Shown here in pieces: positions 1 to 10,961 of a stretch of 64,000 bases of DNA. How positions within the stretch are numbered: position 1 is the stretch's first letter; each line of letters begins with the position of its first letter. The notes under the pieces were generated by a model. The model had not been told where the DNA came from. It did no database searches and saw nothing but the letters and a program-made list of their open reading frames with translations. The stretch is taken from contig JBANSL010000019.1 of the NCBI GenBank assembly GCA_037127255.1, positions 13,229,001 through 13,293,000 of the forward strand, in the 5' to 3' direction. Source of the DNA: Persicaria tinctoria (taxonomy: Eukaryota > Streptophyta > Magnoliopsida > Caryophyllales > Polygonaceae). Position numbers and translations under genes: made by a program.

Positions 1-638
1 ATTGGATGAGCACATCATGATTTACAAGACATCGGTCTAGCCTAGCGTAGCTATTATCCGGACCACCCTTTCGCTTACGCCATGTGAATGCGCCTCCAGA
101 AGAAGGAAGCGAACAAAGGTTAAGGTTATTAATGACCAAGTTAAGCCGGGTGAAACGGCTAGGACGAGGTTCTGAACCACTAGACTTTTCTGATGTGTGA
201 ATGATATCATTCAAGTCTCCTATAATGCAAATGGGTAAGGTGAGAGGCGAAGTGTACTCGTAGATGAGCTGTCAGAATGCGTCCTTGTCCCTATTATCAG
301 GGGGAACATAGACGAGGAGTACCGCAATGGACCTCGACTTGATTGGATCGTAATAATTGAAATGAATAAAACGAGTCGAAACGAAGACAAGTTCAATAGA
401 GCCCTCAGCTATTGGAAGGTCTTTCCAAATGAAACAAAGTCCCCGCAAAAGCTGTAGCCGGAGCAAAAGCAATATTTGTAAACCCATTTTTTTTCCACAA
501 CTGATCCTCCGGTAGGACATTAGATTTTGTTTCCATTAAGACAAAAGCATTGAAGTAATGAGATTTGGATAGCGTATCAACTGAGGTCCACAAATTGCGG
601 CGCCGTAAACCTCGACAATTCCAAGAGCAAAGATTCAT
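1..638 (-). pseudogene. LINE-a ORF2, endonuclease N-terminal part (partial)
   Basis: The frame opening at ATG 636-638 begins MNLCSWNCRGL, the usual first strand and motif of the apurinic-like endonuclease domain of plant LINE ORF2; LINE-b ORF2 begins MNMCFWNCRGIG. A second frame at 272-520 carries the following segment (LVFVSTRFI, LLVYVPPDNRD), so at least one frameshift separates them near 440-470. Known role of the family: this domain nicks target DNA to prime reverse transcription. The reverse transcriptase would lie beyond the window start. The start overlaps the stop of the upstream inter-ORF frame as ATGA (638-635). Confidence 0.8.
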
Positions 639-1223
639 AAAGAAACAATCACCGTTGAGTATCTTGGTAGAGAAAATGAAGAAGGTTGTGAGTACCATAT
701 ATAATAAGGCTCATTAGTAGTCCATGAACGTGCTAAGCCACATACTAAATAAAGGAAAATAGTATGAGGACTAAACATGTTATGAATAACGTAAGTGGAG
801 CTGCCTACAGGAGACATAAATTGAGCAGGTTGAATTAACCAAAAGAGCTGAATAATGGATGAACAAAACAATATAATAAACCCATTACAAAGCCGAAAGC
901 ATGAAATGTCATTGGTGAAGGGTAAGTAATCTAAAAAATATATAACAGAAGAATAAGGTATGTTACAATGAAGTAAGGAAGAAAACAAGTTCTTAGCAAC
1001 ACAGAATAAGGAGAAGTACATCAGGTCAGAATAATCAAAGTAAAAATTACAGTAGAGGGGATCCCCCAATTGCATTTGATTGCCATGTTGTGGCTCAAGG
1101 ATGTTGTATGTATAGTAAGAAGTTGATGTTAGTGTGATCAACACCAAAAGCAGGCAACTTTGGGGACAGACCATCATAATTTCAGTTAGCGAAAGTAATA
1201 ACCTGCAGGCAACGAAACAGTAA
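635..1223 (-). CDS. LINE-a inter-ORF reading frame, hydrophobic, cut by LTR insertion
   Basis: A minus-strand frame of about 195 codons is open from the edge of the inserted repeat (1223) to TGA at 635-637, between LINE-a ORF1 and ORF2. It is rich in Leu, Ile, Phe, Cys and Tyr with several membrane-like runs, for example LFSSLLHC and GFIILFCSSIIQLFWLI. Its TGA overlaps the ORF2 start codon as ATGA, an arrangement that in other eukaryotic bicistronic RNAs allows termination-reinitiation. Near its end SPVGSSTYVIHNMF resembles TSPGVYVIYGMF of the corresponding frame in LINE-b. I recognise no named domain. The frame could be chance openness of T-rich sequence, but the same architecture in both LINEs argues against that. 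On the other side of the insertion (about 4240-4121) a hydrophobic frame is also open for about 40 codons. Confidence 0.45.
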
Positions 1224-4119
1224 AAGCCCGGATTTTTAAATAGTAAATTTCAACAAATAATATAAAACGGATTTAAGTCGGAAAAAAAAATAAATAAATA
1301 AAATAAATAAAAAATAATAATTCGGATATTTTAAGGAAAACTCGTCTTTAAATTACTAAATCGAAATTGAAACTCTTAAAGCGAATTCTGGCCCAATTTT
1401 TAACTGTGAAGGACAATTCTATCGTTTTGCCTCGAGATTTGAAATGAACTTTGGGATGTCGATATCTTCATAATTTTGAAGCGTTATTTTAATAGAGTCG
1501 GATTTTGGTTCGAGCAACACATCCCATTTCCCATTGTATTCACACGTCCCTCTGATTTTCATAGAAGCAGCTATTCCCTTTCTTTTTGTATTCACCCAGT
1601 TCTGATGGCTGCAGCAAGGCAAGACAAATCCCAGCTCCTCCTTCTTTCTTATTTCCTCCTCCCTCCGTTCCAATTCTGATCGCAACCACCAGGGCTCCTC
1701 CTCCCTTCCGCTGCGCCGAACACCAGCAGCTGCTCCACCGTCAACGTCGGCCACCCAGGAGGTCGCCGGAGCCTCCACGAATCCTCCCCTGTTCGAGGCC
1801 GCAGTGAAGCCGCACCACCAAGAGCCTCCTCCATTGAGCCAACAGCTGCAACCCGAGCACGCAGGAGCACCCAGGAGACTTCTACCTCGTCGTCGGAAAC
1901 CAGGAGATGCCGGAGAAGCCGCCGCCGAGCCCAACGCCCTTCTCCCCAATTTTGATTCAACCCGAGCGGTAAGCCATCCGTTCTTCCTCCTTCCACTCAA
2001 TTCGTATCCAAAGGTTCACCTTTAACCCTCGTTCGAACGTCCTAGGCCAAGAACAAGCCTAATCGATCTCCGACGGTGCCGGAATCGTTTCCGACGAGCG
2101 CTTCCGACGATGCTCGAAGAACCTCCGGCGTATCCTTCGGTGAGCCTCCTTCCTCCTTTATTGTTCCTTGGGTTGTGGGTCTTCCTGGGTAACGGTGTTT
2201 GGGAGAGCGGGAGTGGTCGGGGAGAGCGAGAAGCCGCCGGAGCCTGGGCTTCTTCTTTCTTCCCTTCCGTTTTCCGTCGAAGCGCAGAGATCTGTCTGAG
2301 CGTGGGAAGGAGATGGCGTCCGTTCTTTCTTCCTCTTGGGCTTGGGCCTATTTAATTCCCGGATCCGGATCCTCTATCGGATCCTTCTCCTTCTTTTCTC
2401 TCCTGGGTTGGGCTGGATCAAAAATGCATTTCGGGTTATATCGTTTACAAAAAAAACGGGTTTCAGAAGAGAGATCCGGATCCCTTTTCTTCCTTCTCTA
2501 TTTGTCGAGCCGGGTTGGGCTTTGTCTTGGGCTGATGGGTTTGGATTATTTAATTGTTGTTGTTATTAGTTGTTTTTACTATATGTTAAAGTATATGGTT
2601 AGACTTTAATTGTTGGTTATTATTATTAGTATTATTATTCATTATAATTCCGATTTTATGAAAATAAAGTTCTGAAATTATTTTATTTATTTAGTGTTGT
2701 TTTAAATTATGAATTTAGGAAATTGAAATGAACTAGGGGTTTGATTTATAAATATGGTTGTTAAATTTGAATTGTTTTGGTGATTTAATAGCATAATTTA
2801 ATTATATAAAGGTTTTGAAATAAAATGCCAGAATTATTTCTATAATATGATTTTGAGAGATTGGTTTTAAGGTTTAAATGTTTAATGTCAGGATTTAGTT
2901 AAGTATGACTTTAAAGGGACTGTTGATTTTCTAAATCGATTTAACTTGAGATTTAAGAGTTGGAAAGTTTTGGGAAGAATGATTTTGGTCGATGTTGATC
3001 GTATCGGAAAGGTTTTGGAAATGGTTTTACTATCGATCGGTTTTGAGTATGTTGAGAACTTGAAGTTCGTGTGTATGAATGATGGACCGATAGCTTATGG
3101 AAATGACTTGATGATAGGTGTGTATTGCTTTGGACTTGCATTTGGGCCCTTGCTTGTGTTATCTTGCTGTTCTGCATCTTCAGGTAAGTTCCCTAGGGGG
3201 CTTACTCAGGTTGGACATTCATGCCTGTTGTTGCATTTTATGTTAGGTGTTGCATATGCATAAAAGCATGCCATGTAGTATCCTGTTTAGGTTGCACTAA
3301 TTCAATGAGCATCTGCTTACTTTATGCGTTTGAAACAGAACGGTCGTTATCTGTGATAGTCCTAGAGTCTTTGCTAGGGTCATAGGGTAGCCCAGCCTCA
3401 TCGGGTACCCTGAGTCAATCGAGTCATGAACTTCCTTATATTATGCCTGCGGGCTTTATTGTGGAGCGGGTTAGGCATGCGTGCCGCCCGATTATGATGG
3501 AATGCATTCACGAGCTGGCCAGTCTCCGCCCTATCGGAAGGGGGTGGAGGTAGGAGAGGGATATGCCATTTGGCATTGTCTTGGGCCCTTTACAGTATTT
3601 TTTACACATTATCATGATTAGGAGCATGTTAGTGTGGTCGACTTTCGTACTGCATTAGAGCATCTTTATTAGGTATAGCACATACTATGTGGCCTCAACG
3701 AGGACTGCCGGTCCCGCATGAGTGGCTCGATCTGACTCCTTTCCCCGTTCTTTTTTTAAGGTATTCTCTACAGATTTTGAGTGCTCGATGTCTATATGAC
3801 GGGGTTACCTTTTGGCGAAACGAAGAATCTGGCTAATATCCTAACTTAATAAAATGGTAATTACCCATTCATGATTTGGTTTCGTTGTATCTTTACTTTG
3901 CTTCCGCTTTACTTCCGTTTGAAATAGATTCCGCGACATAGTCTTAGGACAGGTTAAGGGTACCCAACGACCCTTCGAGCTTTTTAGGGTTTGAAATCCT
4001 TTTTTTCACTAATCTTAAAACGAGTTAGAAACCTCGACCCGTACCTGGATTGCAAGATCCGAACAAGGGGTTTCTTCCCTTGAAACATAACCCGAAAATC
4101 ATAATTCTGGGCCGTTACA
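1224..4119 (+). repeat. Long LTR-like repeat, copy 1 (probable solo LTR) inserted in LINE-a
   Basis: About 2.9 kb with related ends: GTAAAAGCCCGG at the left and GGGCCGTTACA at the right. Inverted, the right end reads TGTAACGGCCC, a form common for LTR ends of plant Ty3/gypsy (Tekay-like) elements. It interrupts the LINE-a inter-ORF region. A diverged copy in the opposite orientation lies at 59467-62558; matching blocks include 3281-3560 against 60041-60250 and 1224-1540 against 62300-62558. A GC-rich stretch at 1700-2360 gives several overlapping short frames with no recognisable protein. Flanking 5-mers (GAAAC, GAATA) match only partly, so the duplication is degraded or the edges are off by a few bases. 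No gag or pol is present. Orientation is not certain. Confidence 0.65.
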
Positions 4120-4247
4120 GAATAAACCAGTGATAAGCACAAGACAGACCATCAAAAGGGGGAACAACCCCGCTCAAAAGCGCAAGAGTGCTAGCCTTGC
4201 TATACTTGAAATAAAGATACGTAATACTTATAATCATAAAGAAAACA

Positions 4248-4900
4248 TTAGTTTTTGGGCTTCTTCAGCTGGGATGTGGCAGAGTCGTCCAGCGGGGTGT
4301 CACCACGGCGCTTGCTCAGCTCAGTGGAGGTGGTTGGGGACACAATTCCCAACTTACCGTAACGCCTGACGAAGGAGTTGGAGGAGCTCAAAGCAGCACC
4401 AGAACGGGCCGAGTCCTCAGAGATAGCGAGAGCAGATGAGGCATCAATGGAAGTAGCAGCAGCTGCAGCACGGCTAGCAGGGGCAGAGACTACAGCAGAA
4501 CATGGGTCAACCACCAAGGGAAGAGTGACACCAGCAACAACCACCCCCCCCCCCCAACAACAAGAGTAGCAGCGGGCAGCACCCCCGAGGGACCCTCGCC
4601 AGTCCACCCCAAAGTAGCATCATTAGAAGCAGGAAGGCCTTCAGCGGTAGCAGGAGCAACATGTAACGGAGAAATCTGAGTAACAGGTGTAGACAGAGGA
4701 ACAGTGGTCGAAGACGAAATGAATTCAACAACAATCCCCCCCATACCTGACATATAAGGCTTAACACTAGCCCTAGGAGCAGAGGTAGAAGTAGTGGGGA
4801 CCTTGGGACCAACAGTAGTCCAGTCAGATTCTGTCGTACCAGACACAACAGGAGAAACCCCAGTAATAACCACACGGTTAACAGACTTTTTAAGCACCTG
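4248..4900 (-). pseudogene. LINE-a ORF1 (gag-like), C-terminal part
   Basis: Two minus-strand frames (4490-4897 and 4248-4607) make up the low-complexity Ser/Thr/Ala-rich C-terminal half of a plant LINE ORF1. The segment SDWTTVGPKVPTT parallels PDWVKVASKKKAPP of LINE-b ORF1, and the end KRRGDTPLDDSATSQLKKPKN-like basic tail parallels the end of LINE-b ORF1. The frames switch at a C homopolymer (plus strand 4544-4555), a frameshift that may be real or a sequencing error. The N-terminal DUF4283 domain and zinc knuckle are missing. The stop TAA (4248-4250) overlaps a following ATG as TAATG. ORF1 proteins bind the LINE RNA. Confidence 0.65.
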
Positions 4901-4905
4901 TTATT

Positions 4906-5371
4906 GCTTGCAGTAAGTTTTTTCTGAAAGGTATAAGTTGTTTAAATAAATGTTAATTAATATATACTGTATAATATAAATATATTTTTAGATATTTTTA
5001 TTAATTATATATTTATAAGTATATATAAAAATATATAATTATATATTATGTGCTGGCCGGGACGGGATTTGTGGGACGGGACGGGATTTGCGGGATTTGT
5101 GCCCACCCCCACTTAATATACCATCTTAATATCAACTATATTTATTTTACAAGTTTCTTAAACCCGACAATACCTCCAAAACCAAAATTGTGCAACGACC
5201 CAATGAATTCTCCAACATTGTGGATTAATGAAGTTATCGGATTCGTGATCTATATAGCACACTTTTAATTATTGGTCGAAGATGTGAATCGAGTGAGCAA
5301 GACCAGTTTAGTATATTTATCATTTTGATGTTTGGATTTAATAATATTTTTTTATATCGTTTTCATATTAT
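4906..5371. other. AT-rich spacer with a short GGGACGGG-rich patch
   Basis: AT-rich sequence with no convincing gene. At 5053-5110 there are repeats of GGGACGGGATTTG followed by a CCCACCCCC run, which looks like a degenerate transposon end. The 5' end of the Helitron that terminates at 5562 may lie here, but I could not place it. Confidence 0.4.
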
Positions 5372-5372
5372 C

Positions 5373-5442
<70 letters not shown>

Positions 5443-5473
5443 TAAAAATAATAAAAATAATAATAATAATAAT
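5372..5473. repeat. (AAT)n microsatellite
   Basis: About 100 bp of AAT/ATA trinucleotide repeat with a few interruptions by extra A near 5438-5455. It lies inside or just next to the Helitron that ends at 5562. Confidence 0.95.
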
Positions 5474-5532
5474 ATATAATGTAGATAAATTATGATAATA
5501 TCTTTTAGAACAACATAATATATTTTACAAAT

Positions 5533-5562
5533 CCCGTGCGTCACGCACGGGTACTGTGCTAG
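5533..5562 (+). mobile_element. Helitron 3' terminus
   Basis: A GC-rich hairpin, CCCGTGCG-tca-CGCACGGG (5533-5551), is followed after a few bases by CTAG (5559-5562) and a host T. This is the standard plant Helitron 3' end (hairpin about 10 bases before CTRR, insertion between A and T). The matching 5' TC end was not located. The element must be non-autonomous or fragmentary because no Rep/helicase frame lies upstream. Confidence 0.75.
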
Positions 5563-6802
5563 TTATTTTTTATTATAATACTAAAGGAGAAGTCGCCTAC
5601 GACATGTGACGGCTTCTCCTTTAATGTAGCCCCCTTTTTTTTATTAATCGATTTATTTTAATATTTTTAATCGATTAGATAATTGTTAATTTAACAAACA
5701 ATTAAAACAAATTAAAAAGGAGAATTATCTAAATTAGTTGAGATCTTGGTTTTTATGATTGATGATTTGGATCCCCTAAAATCCCTCATCCGATGTAGGT
5801 TTGTTTTTATTTTGAATATTACTTTATTTATGTTAATTTTTTGTTAATTTTTAATAATACTAATCCCTCATCCGACCTTGTTCAGTTTTAAAGCTTTTCT
5901 AATTTAGTTGAGATCTTTGTATATATGATTGATGATTTGGTTCCTTCATAAATATGGCGTAGCTTTTTTTTTTTAAGATTAAATTGTTTATTTGTTTATT
6001 TTAATTTCGAGTTGAAGATTAAACCCGCATAGCTTTAATTTGTTTGTTAAATTAAAGCTTATCCAACTTAGTTGAGATCCTAACCAATTCTTTAAATAAT
6101 TAAATACTTGAGATGATGATTTATTGAAAATACACGAGAGCATTATTTTACCACTTGAGATGATGCAAATCAATACACACAATTAAGCAACCTAATCTAG
6201 GTTAATTAAAGTAGGACAACACATAACAAAATATTAAAAGATTATATAATTTGGAAAATCACATATAATACGAAAGGAGTATACGTTTAAAGATATAATA
6301 TTAAAGGAGTATGTGGCTAAATCCATATCTACCGTTCTAATCCCATGATTTTTGGATATACCCACATCTTACCTAAGTCTAGAAAATCTAATTAAATAAT
6401 TAACTACTTTATCTAATAGTTAACTCGCTCTCATATCTTAGTGCATTATGTATTTAGATCCTACTTTATCTATATCTAATTTAGAAGATATAACCAAATC
6501 TTAACTAATTAGAAAATTTTATTAAGTAATTATCTTCCTTATCTAATTAGTTAACTCTCATATCTTAGTGCAGATCCTACCTTATCTGAATAAATAAATA
6601 AACCGAATTAATTTATTTATTTTTTCAGAAATCTTATCTAAATAAATTAATAACCGAATTAATTAATTAATAACCGAATTAATTTTTTAGAGATTTTGCT
6701 TGGTCACATTGGCGCGCCTGAAGAGGATATTGCATGATATATACTATCTTTAGGGGATCTGCTTAAATCAAATTGAAGAGAATATTGCAATCTTTCATCC
6801 CA
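5563..6802. other. AT-rich intergenic spacer
   Basis: No gene seen. The segment has several short imperfect repeats, such as AAAGGAGAAGTCG / CGGCTTCTCCTTT at 5583-5621, which forms an inverted repeat like Helitron heads of related families, and repeated GTTGAGATC motifs at 5740, 5908 and 6070. The frames here are short and AT-driven. Confidence 0.5.
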
Positions 6803-6810
6803 TCTATCAC

Positions 6811-7671
6811 CAGGGCCGGACCTGAGGCGAGGCCCAACAGGCCATCGCCTCGGGCCCAATCAGCCTAGAGGGTCCATAGTGCATATGTATATAAGGTATA
6901 TTTATAATAAATAGAATTAAAGTGGGATAAGAAACAAATAAATGACTTGGCTCAATGGGTGACGGACGGAAAGGCTTTCATTGGGATTGCAAGGAGCACA
7001 GGTTCAATTCCCATCTCTCACTGTTTGTATCTTTTTTTTAAAAAAAAAGCAGGAAACCCTACTTTTACTCTTTTTTTAGAGGTTGCACTAGCACACAACG
7101 GTCGCCATTGGTCCCCTTTTTCTCTGAGGCAAATATTGGGTTTCTAGATGATTTTAATTTAGGGTTTTGATTTTGTTTTCATGCATTATAATTTATAGGG
7201 CACAAAGATAAAGGTTTTGTGCTTTACTGTTTTCCCTTCACTTCTCCAATTTAACAGTAGGTGTAATGTTTGTATCAATTACTCGTAGTGTTAACTGTTA
7301 AATGCTACAATGAACATTTAAAAGTTTCCAATAGTGCTCACAGTTTCTTGCATAACTGCCATATTAGGCTTGGTGATTCTAATAATAAATTTTGAAAAAT
7401 TGTCCTTCTACCTCTATTCATTCATATTTTGTCATCTTCATCCCATCTCATCTGTTTCTTCTCTGACCATATTATTTTCCCTGTTATCAATCACTAAATT
7501 GCGATTACAACGACATTCACATCGATTTTTCCATAAACTTTCATATGCCGACAATAGATTTGTGTATTCGTGCACCTAAAACAAGTTGAACTGGTTGAGA
7601 TTAAAATCAATTGGTAGGGGCCCTATTTTGAAAACTCACCTTAGGCATGAAAAAACTCAAGTCCGGCCCTG
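6811..7671. mobile_element. Non-autonomous hAT-type DNA element (861 bp)
   Basis: Terminal inverted repeats CAGGGCCGGACCTGAG (6811-6826) and its complement CTCAAGTCCGGCCCTG (7656-7671) differ at one position. A perfect 8 bp target-site duplication TCTATCAC flanks them (6803-6810 and 7672-7679). An 8 bp duplication together with CAGGG ends is characteristic of the hAT superfamily. No transposase is encoded. The interior carries a tRNA-derived SINE near 6945-7050 and otherwise AT-rich filler. Confidence 0.88.
6941..7050 (+). mobile_element. tRNA-derived SINE (or fragment) inside the hAT-type element
   Basis: An internal RNA polymerase III promoter is visible: box A-like TGGCTCAATGGG (6948-6959) and box B-like GGTTCAATTCC (7001-7011). 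It is followed by pyrimidine-rich sequence and a T/A run at 7032-7050. The spacing fits a tRNA-related SINE head. I see no full cloverleaf with a paired acceptor stem, so a functional tRNA gene is unlikely. Confidence 0.55.
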
Positions 7672-7679
7672 TCTATCAC

Positions 7680-8164
7680 GTTCACTATAAATCCTTCTTC
7701 ATCAGTCTCTGCAAACCCACAAACATCTGCCGAAGATCACAAACCGCCACTAGCTCCGATCGTCCTCGACCACGATTCCGGTGAATTCAAGGCCGACGAC
7801 CACCACCACAGGTCTCCTCCAACACCCAGGAAGCCACCGTGCAAGCCCCGACGCAACAGCTCACCGGAAAGACGTCTGAAACAACGTCGGAAGTTTCTAC
7901 AGAAAGTGATCGACATGCCTATTTTCGGTTTGCGCCACCAGCATCACCGTGGTCCGACGCCGTCGAATCAAACTTTGGCGTAATCCCTGCAGTACTCTCT
8001 GTCAGAAACATCTTTTATTTTTCTCAAAGCTTCTCGGAGTTGCCCGAACCGAAGCCTCCCAGTTCACTGGTGAGCAGGTTTTCCGATGTGCAGAAAAAAA
8101 CGTGAATTTCATTTCAACAATGATAAATGAAATTATATAAACATATATTTTTAAATAAAGATCC
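7680..8164 (+). other. Exon-like, GC-richer segment with upstream TATA-like box
   Basis: A TATA-like CTATAAAT at 7685-7692 precedes C-rich, codon-like sequence. A plus-strand frame is open from about 7775 to 8105 and reads APTQQLTGKTSETTSEV then AYFRFAPPASPWSDAVE. No ATG begins the frame and I recognise no family. It may be the 5' part of a gene disrupted by the LINE-b insertion at 8165, or a gene fragment. Confidence 0.25.
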
Positions 8165-8184
8165 TACTAAGCTAGTTAGTATCT
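8165..8184. repeat. Target-site duplication of LINE-b (3' side)
   Basis: TACTAAGCTAGTTAGTATCT at 8165-8184 is repeated exactly at 16777-16796. The two copies bracket LINE-b and define its ends. Confidence 0.93.
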
Positions 8185-8219
8185 TTTTTTTTTTATTAGG
8201 AAAAACTTCGGGTGGGCTG

Positions 8220-10960
8220 GCCCTACCCGGCAGCATCCTTGCGGATGAGTTCAAGAAGACTTGGATCATTTTTAATATCGACTCCTCGGGCAGAGTGGCT
8301 AAGGTGTGCAACCTTATCCGCCACTCTATTGTCCATACGAGGAACATGAAAGAATTCTACTTCTTCCACAGTCGATAGCAGGACTTGAGCATCCGAAAGT
8401 ATTAGTTCGATCTCCCAAGGGCATTGAGTTGCCGCACTTGTTGGATCCCTATCTTAAGAGCTAATGCTTCCACTGTGAGCGGTTTTTGTTTGCCCAACCG
8501 TCGGTGGTATACAGAAATTGGGTGGCCTACCCAGTCCCTAATGATGGCACCAGCAGAGCTGTCGCCATTAGAAAGGGTTGATCCGTCGAAATTGAGTTTG
8601 AACGTGCCCCGGGGAGGCTTGCGCCAGGAAATTGTTTTTTGTTTCTGACTTTTTTTAGGAGGGTACCGACGAGGAGGGTGGAAGTCCTCCTCGAAGTCAG
8701 CCTCAGCTGCAGATGTTTTATTCCAGTTATCTATATGAGATTTAATTAGTCGTAAGACTTTATCTTTTTGTGGGATTGCAGCCTGCTGAAAAAGATGTTG
8801 GTTCCTAATATACCACGTCGTCCACCACAAAAAGCGAGTTTGGTCAGAGCAGAAGAATTTAGGCTCCTCCCGAGAAAAGATAGAATGGGCTTAATATCCC
8901 GGGACTGTGCAATCAAGCAAGCAATGTTTGATTGGACTTGGGACGGAAGCTGGTGGATCGCTTGGATAAAGGGACATTCCATAAACAAATGGACCTCATC
9001 TTCTGGTGCCTCATTACACAAAGAGCATGTGGAAGGGACAAACGTACCCCTGTTGGACAGCCTAGAAGCAGTTGGGAGCCCATCCTGTGCTATTTTCCAA
9101 AGAAAGTTTATGACTTTCGGGGGGATATTACTCTTCCATATCCAGGCATTACTGTCTGGGATTGATGCTGACTGAGCTGTTATCAATTTATATGCACTGG
9201 CAGTAGTAAACCAGCCTTCCCTATCCGGCCACCAGTATAAGCGGTCTTGCAAAGTGGAGGCAGAAAGAGGGATATCTATAATCTCATTCACTACATCATT
9301 AGGGAGAACCTCTTGGAGTTTTTCTTTCCACCACTTTCCCCCCAAAATATAATCACTAACATATTCGTCCTGATTGTAGAATTGAGGGCATTCTTCCCTG
9401 GCCGACAGAGAAGAGGTTGTGATCCAATTATCTGTCCAAAATTTAATTGATTGCCCATTTCCTACGGACCAAATAAGCCCCTTTTTAAATTTATCAATTA
9501 AGGCAGGCAACTTGGACCACTGCCAAGAGCTAGACCCCGTGTTTTTGTAGTCAAAAATACTGGCAGAGCACAAGTATTTATGTTTAATCAATGACACACA
9601 TACATTACTAGGCTCGGCCAGAATTTTCCATAGTAGCTTCATCTGGAGAGCCACATTCATGTCGCTAGATTTCCGAATCCCCAGCCCCTCAAAAAGCTTC
9701 GGTTTGCAGATCCTGTCCCAGCTAATCAACGGTCGGTACTGAAGATCCTTATTCCAGAAGAACGAGCGGTTTATCTGGTCGAGTTCTTTGTGCAAAGCAG
9801 CGGGGAGCATGAAATTCTGCATAACATATAGCAGCTTAGCGGAGAGGTTGGAGTTGATAAGGGTGGCATGACCTTGTTGGGAGAGGGCATTAGCCCTCCA
9901 TTTTGTCAATTGTTGTTTAGATTTACAGATGATATCTTCGAACGTGGTTTTGGTAACTCTTCCATTGATAATGGGACAACCTAAATACATTTCTAATGAA
10001 TTGTCATTAGAAATATTGAGGCAGGTACGCAGCTCAAGGAGCTTGTGGTCCGTAATACCTTTCGTGGCTTGGAAACTAGATTTGTGGTAATTGACCTTTT
10101 GGCCCGACACTTTGCAGTATGAATCAACTATCGTCTTCACTTTGTGCCCTGCAACCAAGCTACCTTTCGAGAAGATTATGATATCATCTGCAAAGGAAAG
10201 GAACGGGATCCGAGGGCCGTTATGTCCAATCGGGAACCCAATGTGTGTTTTATCTAGACTAGCTTCAGCAACCAGTTTCCGAGCCAGAATTTCAGCCCCT
10301 AAAATAAATAGAAAGGGGGATAACGGATCCCTCTGGCGGAGACCCCGTGTGGGATAAAACAGATCTGTAGGATCATTGTTGACTAATACCGAGAAAGAAA
10401 CCATCGTGATACATTCCATTACCCAAGAGATAAATGTGTCGTGGAAACCAAACCTTTGAAGCACCTTTTTTATGAAATTCCAGTCGACTCTATCATATGC
10501 CTTTTCCATATCTAGTTTTATTGCTAGTCATCCTTCCCGGCCCCTCCGACTTTTGTAAGAGTGGAAAATTTCATGAGCTATCAGGACATTGTCTTGAATA
10601 GCCCTGTCTGATACAAAAACACCCTGAAGAGGATGTATAAGTTTACCAACAACTTTTTTCATTATGTCTGTCAAGATTTTGGATATAATTTTGTAGACAT
10701 TGGAACATAAGCTGATAGGGCGGTAGTGACCTGTGGTCGTGGGATCGTCTCTTTTAGGGAGGAGGGAGATAAAGGTATGGTTTATTTGTCTAAGCATTTT
10801 TCCAGAGTGGAAAAACCCTTTGATTGCACAGATTATAGATTTACCTACAATATCCCAATATTTTTTTTTATAGAATTCAGCTGTGAAACCATCAGGGCAC
10901 GGGGATTTGTTCCTCCCAAGGTTGAAAACCGCTGTTTTAATTTATGTGTTAGATGGGAGT
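8220..10960 (-). pseudogene. LINE-b ORF2: reverse transcriptase, zf-RVT and RNase H segments
   Basis: The reverse transcriptase begins in the 10528-10797 frame (HYRPISLCSNVYKIISK) and continues at 8746-10509 with MEKAYDRVDW, the catalytic FADD (LSFADDIIIFSKG) and the thumb. A zf-RVT segment follows with STCSLCNEAPEDEVHLFMEC near 9000-9060. A C-terminal RNase H of the RVT_3 type is seen at 8402-8830 (FKLNFDGSTL) and, after a frameshift, near 8230-8400 (VPRMDNRVADK). Breaks: loss of frame between the endonuclease and RT (about 10800-10960), a stop near 10510-10528, and frameshifts near 8830 and 8400. The enzyme would copy LINE RNA at the nicked target. It is inactive as it stands. Confidence 0.9.
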
Positions 10961-10961
10961 T

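Larger units (their letters stand above)
1..4905 (-). mobile_element. LINE-a: L1-type non-LTR retrotransposon, interrupted and cut by window edge
   Basis: Plant L1-type LINE read on the minus strand. In order from its 5' side it holds the C-terminal part of ORF1 (about 4900 to 4248), a short inter-ORF region, an inserted 2.9 kb LTR-like repeat (1224-4119), the rest of the inter-ORF region, and the start of ORF2 (ATG at 636-638), which continues past the window start. The 5' end near 4900 looks truncated because the ORF1 N-terminal domain is absent. LINE-b at 8185-16776 has the same gene order, which supports the assignment. No target-site duplication can be checked because the 3' end is outside the window. 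Confidence 0.8.

Noticed and set aside
1419..2355. Several overlapping frames on both strands in the GC-rich part of LTR-like copy 1
   Set aside because: The frames do not correspond to those in copy 2 (61460-62016), show no known motif, and follow from GC-rich composition.
8768..9175. Plus-strand frames across the LINE-b ORF2 region
   Set aside because: They are antisense shadows of the RT/RNase H frame.
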